Source: Cyanobacteria bacterium OH_CFB_184 (lineage in GTDB: Bacteria > Cyanobacteriota > Vampirovibrionia > Gastranaerophilales > Gastranaerophilaceae). From it: a stretch of 8,371 bases of DNA. Location of the stretch: contig JAEZOG010000070.1 in assembly GCA_023414155.1 (NCBI GenBank), forward strand, positions 1-8,371. The letters run 5' to 3'. Below the pieces are notes generated by a model that saw only the letters and a program-made list of their open reading frames with translations, was not told the DNA's origin and ran no database searches. The translations under genes and the position numbers were made by a program. How positions within the stretch are numbered: the first letter of the stretch is position 1; each line of letters begins with the position of its first letter. Shown here piece by piece: positions 6,082-8,371 of the stretch.

Positions 6082-8202
6082 TTATTTAGCAACAAGTTGT
6101 CTTTGAGTTTTATCATCAGCTGATGCTGATAAATTCGAAAGCATTATATCTTGTTTAAATGAATGCTGGAATTCTGGCCTGTATAAAAAGCCCAAGTGAG
6201 AACCATTGCTTAAATACACGGTCTTATTATCTGCAACTTTTTTAAGCCAGCTTAATTGCTGCTTATTAACGAAATAGTCATCTAAAGTATGGTATATTTT
6301 GTATTTATTACTATTTCTTAAAAAGCTTGAAATTGAATACAAACTTGTATCATAGCTTAATTTATCAAAGGTTTTATATTCATCTCCCATTAGATATTTC
6401 TGTGCATAATCTTGGTAGCTTGTATTATTTATAAAAGCATAAATGTCAGATTTTCTTGCACGAGAAGCATTCTCAATAGTGAATATAACATCTGAAAGTT
6501 TTTGTCGCATAATAAACCCGACAATCAATTTAGCCTCATCTTCTGAAAAAGGCAGCACTTCGAGCTTAGCTTCATTATCTGTTTCTTCAAGCTCTTTTGA
6601 TACTTGTATTATTTTTCCTGCAGCCACAGCTGCTCTTGTACATAAATCATCTTGATTTTTATTCCATTCTTCGCAGTTTTTATCAAGTTGCTTCAAGGCA
6701 TATAAAATTTCTATAGGAGGATTTATTGAAATGTACTTTGAAATATCTAAAGTATTCTGATTTTCTTCTTTAGAGGCAACAAATAACGAGGTTAAAGCAC
6801 CAAAAGAAGTTCCTATCAATATTTTTTTATCAAATTTACAACTATATTTGTTCTGAAGTTTATCAACAATTTTACCTGTTGCTATTCGCAACTGTTCTGC
6901 ATCTCTTGATGGCAGACCTGGACGATAATTTTCAGGAGCACTTTTTACAAATTCCCACTGGAAGCAACTACCTTGTATGATGACTGAATAACCTTCATCA
7001 TAGAAGATTTTTGCCAGCACTACTGAGTGATGAGACATTATCCCTTCTCCAATAGATGGATAAACGATTGCAACAGGGGCATTTTTATTTTTTTGCATGA
7101 TGTATCTAAACTTATAATCAGGACGAGACGATGCAAGATTTACAGATGAAGTTTTGATTTTATTGCTAAAACATCTGTTCCAAATTGACATTTCAGACCA
7201 AATCGAATTATCTAAATCAGGTACTTCAAAAAGAGCTGTTCTCATTGAATCTGCCACTGGTCCTTGAGGGCTGTAGCCTTCAAGATTTATGTCAGGCTTT
7301 ACTTCCGTTATGTGTTGTCTATCCTCCGGATGCTGTTTAGTTGGTGAATCAAGTAAAAATCCTTCATGTTCAGAGGCATAGGCTTGTTGTTCGCTAATTA
7401 GTTGAGCAATTACTTCTTTTCTGTCTAAGTTTGAGTTTTTTATGTAGTTATCTATTCCATACAATTTTTTAGTAATATCATATGGATCAGCATAAGTATC
7501 CTCTATCGTTTTTGCCAAAGATTGCAGATATGTCGTCTTGTTGAGAGTTAATCCCGCTTTAACAATCATTGTTATCGGTCCTATTACGTACAAAGACGGA
7601 TCTAGGGGGCAATCTAAAATCTTACCGACAACGCCTCTTGTGTTAGTTGGGGTTATTATCGGCAGAACTATATATGGACCTTTTTTAATTTTATATTTTG
7701 CCAAAACTTGTTCTGTGTCTTCATTTTTTGGTTCCATATTAAAAAACTTTTTAGCAGGGTCATATAACCCTCCAAGACCGATGGTTGTATTTGTAAGAAA
7801 TCTAAGTGTTTCTTTTCCTGAAGCTTTAACATCTCCTTGTAATAGGCAGCTGGTGAATCTTTTTGGATATTCTAAATTATTACAGGCATTTTGTATCCTA
7901 TCCATACCATATTTAGGCATAACAGATGCCCAGACTTTGTTTACAGGACGGATTACAAACTTGTTTAACTTCTGGTTAAAAATAAATATTTTTCTATTGA
8001 AACTTTCACAAGTATCTTTGCCTGAAAAAGTCATTGAATAATCAGGATATCTTGTGTCAGGTTGTGTTTTTTGTTGAGAAAGTGAAACCTTGTTTTCTTG
8101 TGCTTGTTTAGGTTCTGGCTGCTTGGCCAAAGTTGAATTAGATAAAGAACATAATATAAAAATTAATACGAGTGCCTTTGATAAAACATTTTTGCTAACC
8201 AC
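6082..8202 (-). CDS. Exported MlaA(VacJ)-alpha/beta hydrolase fusion protein
   Basis: 706 residues from a GTG at 8202 (AGGAGAGG, 8 nt upstream). Residues 1-26 are a signal peptide ending STLA; no lipobox. Residues about 58-255 are an MlaA domain: CESFNRKIFIFNQKLNKF (65-82; DPLEGFNRxxFxFN in the family), CLLQGDVKASGKETLRFL, TTIGLGGLYDPAKKFF and GPYIVLPI (175-182). MlaA proteins remove outer-leaflet phospholipid from the outer membrane. After a linker, residues about 360-690 are an alpha/beta hydrolase: VAIVYPSIGEG as oxyanion-loop region, nucleophile elbow G464-T-S466-F-G468, a helical lid (about 495-635), acid D641/D642 in HTLDDYFVN, and H669 in SNGSHLGF. The whole triad is present and in order, so an active esterase or lipase is likely. 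The reading frame is continuous, and I do not know of a characterised fusion of this kind. No clear promoter: TAAAAT at 8257-8262 (minus strand) lacks a good -35. Confidence 0.88.
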   Translation of the reverse strand: MVSKNVLSKALVLIFILCSLSNSTLAKQPEPKQAQENKVSLSQQKTQPDTRYPDYSMTFSGKDTCESFNRKIFIFNQKLNKFVIRPVNKVWASVMPKYGMDRIQNACNNLEYPKRFTSCLLQGDVKASGKETLRFLTNTTIGLGGLYDPAKKFFNMEPKNEDTEQVLAKYKIKKGPYIVLPIITPTNTRGVVGKILDCPLDPSLYVIGPITMIVKAGLTLNKTTYLQSLAKTIEDTYADPYDITKKLYGIDNYIKNSNLDRKEVIAQLISEQQAYASEHEGFLLDSPTKQHPEDRQHITEVKPDINLEGYSPQGPVADSMRTALFEVPDLDNSIWSEMSIWNRCFSNKIKTSSVNLASSRPDYKFRYIMQKNKNAPVAIVYPSIGEGIMSHHSVVLAKIFYDEGYSVIIQGSCFQWEFVKSAPENYRPGLPSRDAEQLRIATGKIVDKLQNKYSCKFDKKILIGTSFGALTSLFVASKEENQNTLDISKYISINPPIEILYALKQLDKNCEEWNKNQDDLCTRAAVAAGKIIQVSKELEETDNEAKLEVLPFSEDEAKLIVGFIMRQKLSDVIFTIENASRARKSDIYAFINNTSYQDYAQKYLMGDEYKTFDKLSYDTSLYSISSFLRNSNKYKIYHTLDDYFVNKQQLSWLKKVADNKTVYLSNGSHLGFLYRPEFQHSFKQDIMLSNLSASADDKTQRQLVAK

Positions 8203-8210
8203 TATGATTT

Positions 8211-8218
8211 CCTCTCCT
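8211..8218 (-). promoter_or_regulatory. Shine-Dalgarno deciding a GTG start for the MlaA-hydrolase
   Basis: On the minus strand AGGAGAGG ends 8 nt before GTG (8202-8200). Starting there gives a normal signal peptide (MVSKNVLSKALVLIFIL...). The longer in-frame TTG at 8244 would add 14 residues containing acidic and Cys residues before the signal sequence and would translate through this ribosome site, so it is rejected. Confidence 0.8.
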
Positions 8219-8303
8219 ATTTGGCATTTCTCAGAAAATCGCAAGAATTTAATACAATTTTAAAAAGAAACATTTTTCCCGATTATTAATAACCTCGAAT
8301 AAA

Positions 8304-8330
8304 GCTATTAGAGAGCTAACAGCATTTTTT
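8304..8330. terminator. Probable intrinsic terminator, readable in both directions
   Basis: GCTATTAG (8304-8311), loop AGAG, CTAACAGC (8316-8323), then ATTTTTT (8324-8330). In the minus-strand RNA the stem is eight pairs with one G-U, preceded by an A-run and followed by UUUAUU. In the plus-strand RNA the same position is an A-C mismatch but the U-run is better. It most likely ends a minus-strand gene lying right of the window, and so implies that the MlaA-hydrolase gene has its own promoter between here and 8203. Confidence 0.5.
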
Positions 8331-8371
8331 CTTATTATTTGATTTAATATTTTAATAATGAAGTGCTATAA
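8331..8371. other. Right-edge AT-rich sequence, no gene seen
   Basis: These 41 bases have stop codons in all three minus-strand frames (TTA TAG; ...TAT TAA; ...TAT TAA). They could therefore hold only the last few codons of a minus-strand gene entering from the right, and nothing identifies one. Confidence 0.4.

Noticed and set aside
6114..6125. Perfect 12-bp palindrome CATCAGCTGATG (and hairpin ATCAGC/GCTGAT at 6115-6130) near the 3' end of the MlaA-hydrolase gene
   Set aside because: It encodes the Ser-Ala-rich tail and no U-tract follows in either direction, so it is not a terminator; probably incidental codon composition.
7538..8041. Plus-strand open frame of 167 codons opposite the MlaA domain
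   Set aside because: It lies wholly inside the well-supported minus-strand MlaA coding region, has no ribosome site and no recognisable protein features.
1..8371. tRNA, rRNA, CRISPR array, riboswitch or insertion sequence
   Set aside because: No cloverleaf-like segments, regularly spaced repeats, transposase-like protein or terminal inverted repeats were seen on either strand. All gaps are under 130 bp and AT-rich.

Overview
The window comes from an AT-rich, Gram-negative-type bacterium that uses the standard code (TGG for Trp, only TAA/TAG stops in the genes called). The outer-membrane components (a TolC/NodT-type outer membrane factor and an MlaA/VacJ-type protein) show a double-membrane envelope. 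Neither protein has a lipobox, although their proteobacterial relatives are usually lipoproteins. Low GC, the protein style and the missing lipid anchors fit a non-photosynthetic cyanobacterial relative (Melainabacteria/Gastranaerophilales-like gut lineage). This is inference from general appearance; no marker gene is present.

Layout, left to right: (1) outer membrane factor, + strand, 57-1427. (2) Radical SAM protein with an N-terminal B12-binding-like domain, + strand, 1491-3296, with its own promoter-like sequence in the 63-bp gap before it. (3) A 109-residue methionine-rich coiled-coil protein of unknown function, + strand, 3405-3734, with a strong Shine-Dalgarno. (4) A class I SAM methyltransferase, + strand, 3826-4476, whose predicted promoter places the first transcribed base on the A of the ATG (leaderless). 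(5) A 529-residue polytopic membrane protein, + strand, 4490-6079, probably co-translated with the methyltransferase. (6) On the minus strand, ending 2 bp from the previous gene, a 706-residue exported protein (8202-6082) that joins an MlaA domain to an alpha/beta hydrolase domain with a visible Ser-Asp-His triad. A hairpin with an A/T-tract at 8304-8330 separates it from whatever lies to the right.

The genes do not form one operon. The likely units are the outer membrane factor (perhaps the end of an operon entering from the left), the radical SAM gene, the small coiled-coil gene, the methyltransferase/membrane-protein pair, and the divergent MlaA-hydrolase. The common theme is the cell envelope: export (outer membrane factor), possible surface-glycan or lipid modification (methyltransferase plus a membrane protein that may be GT-C-like), and phospholipid handling at the outer membrane (MlaA-hydrolase).

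The most notable item is the MlaA-hydrolase fusion. It suggests one polypeptide that both extracts phospholipid from the outer membrane and hydrolyses an ester. No RNA genes, CRISPR arrays, insertion sequences or origins were seen.
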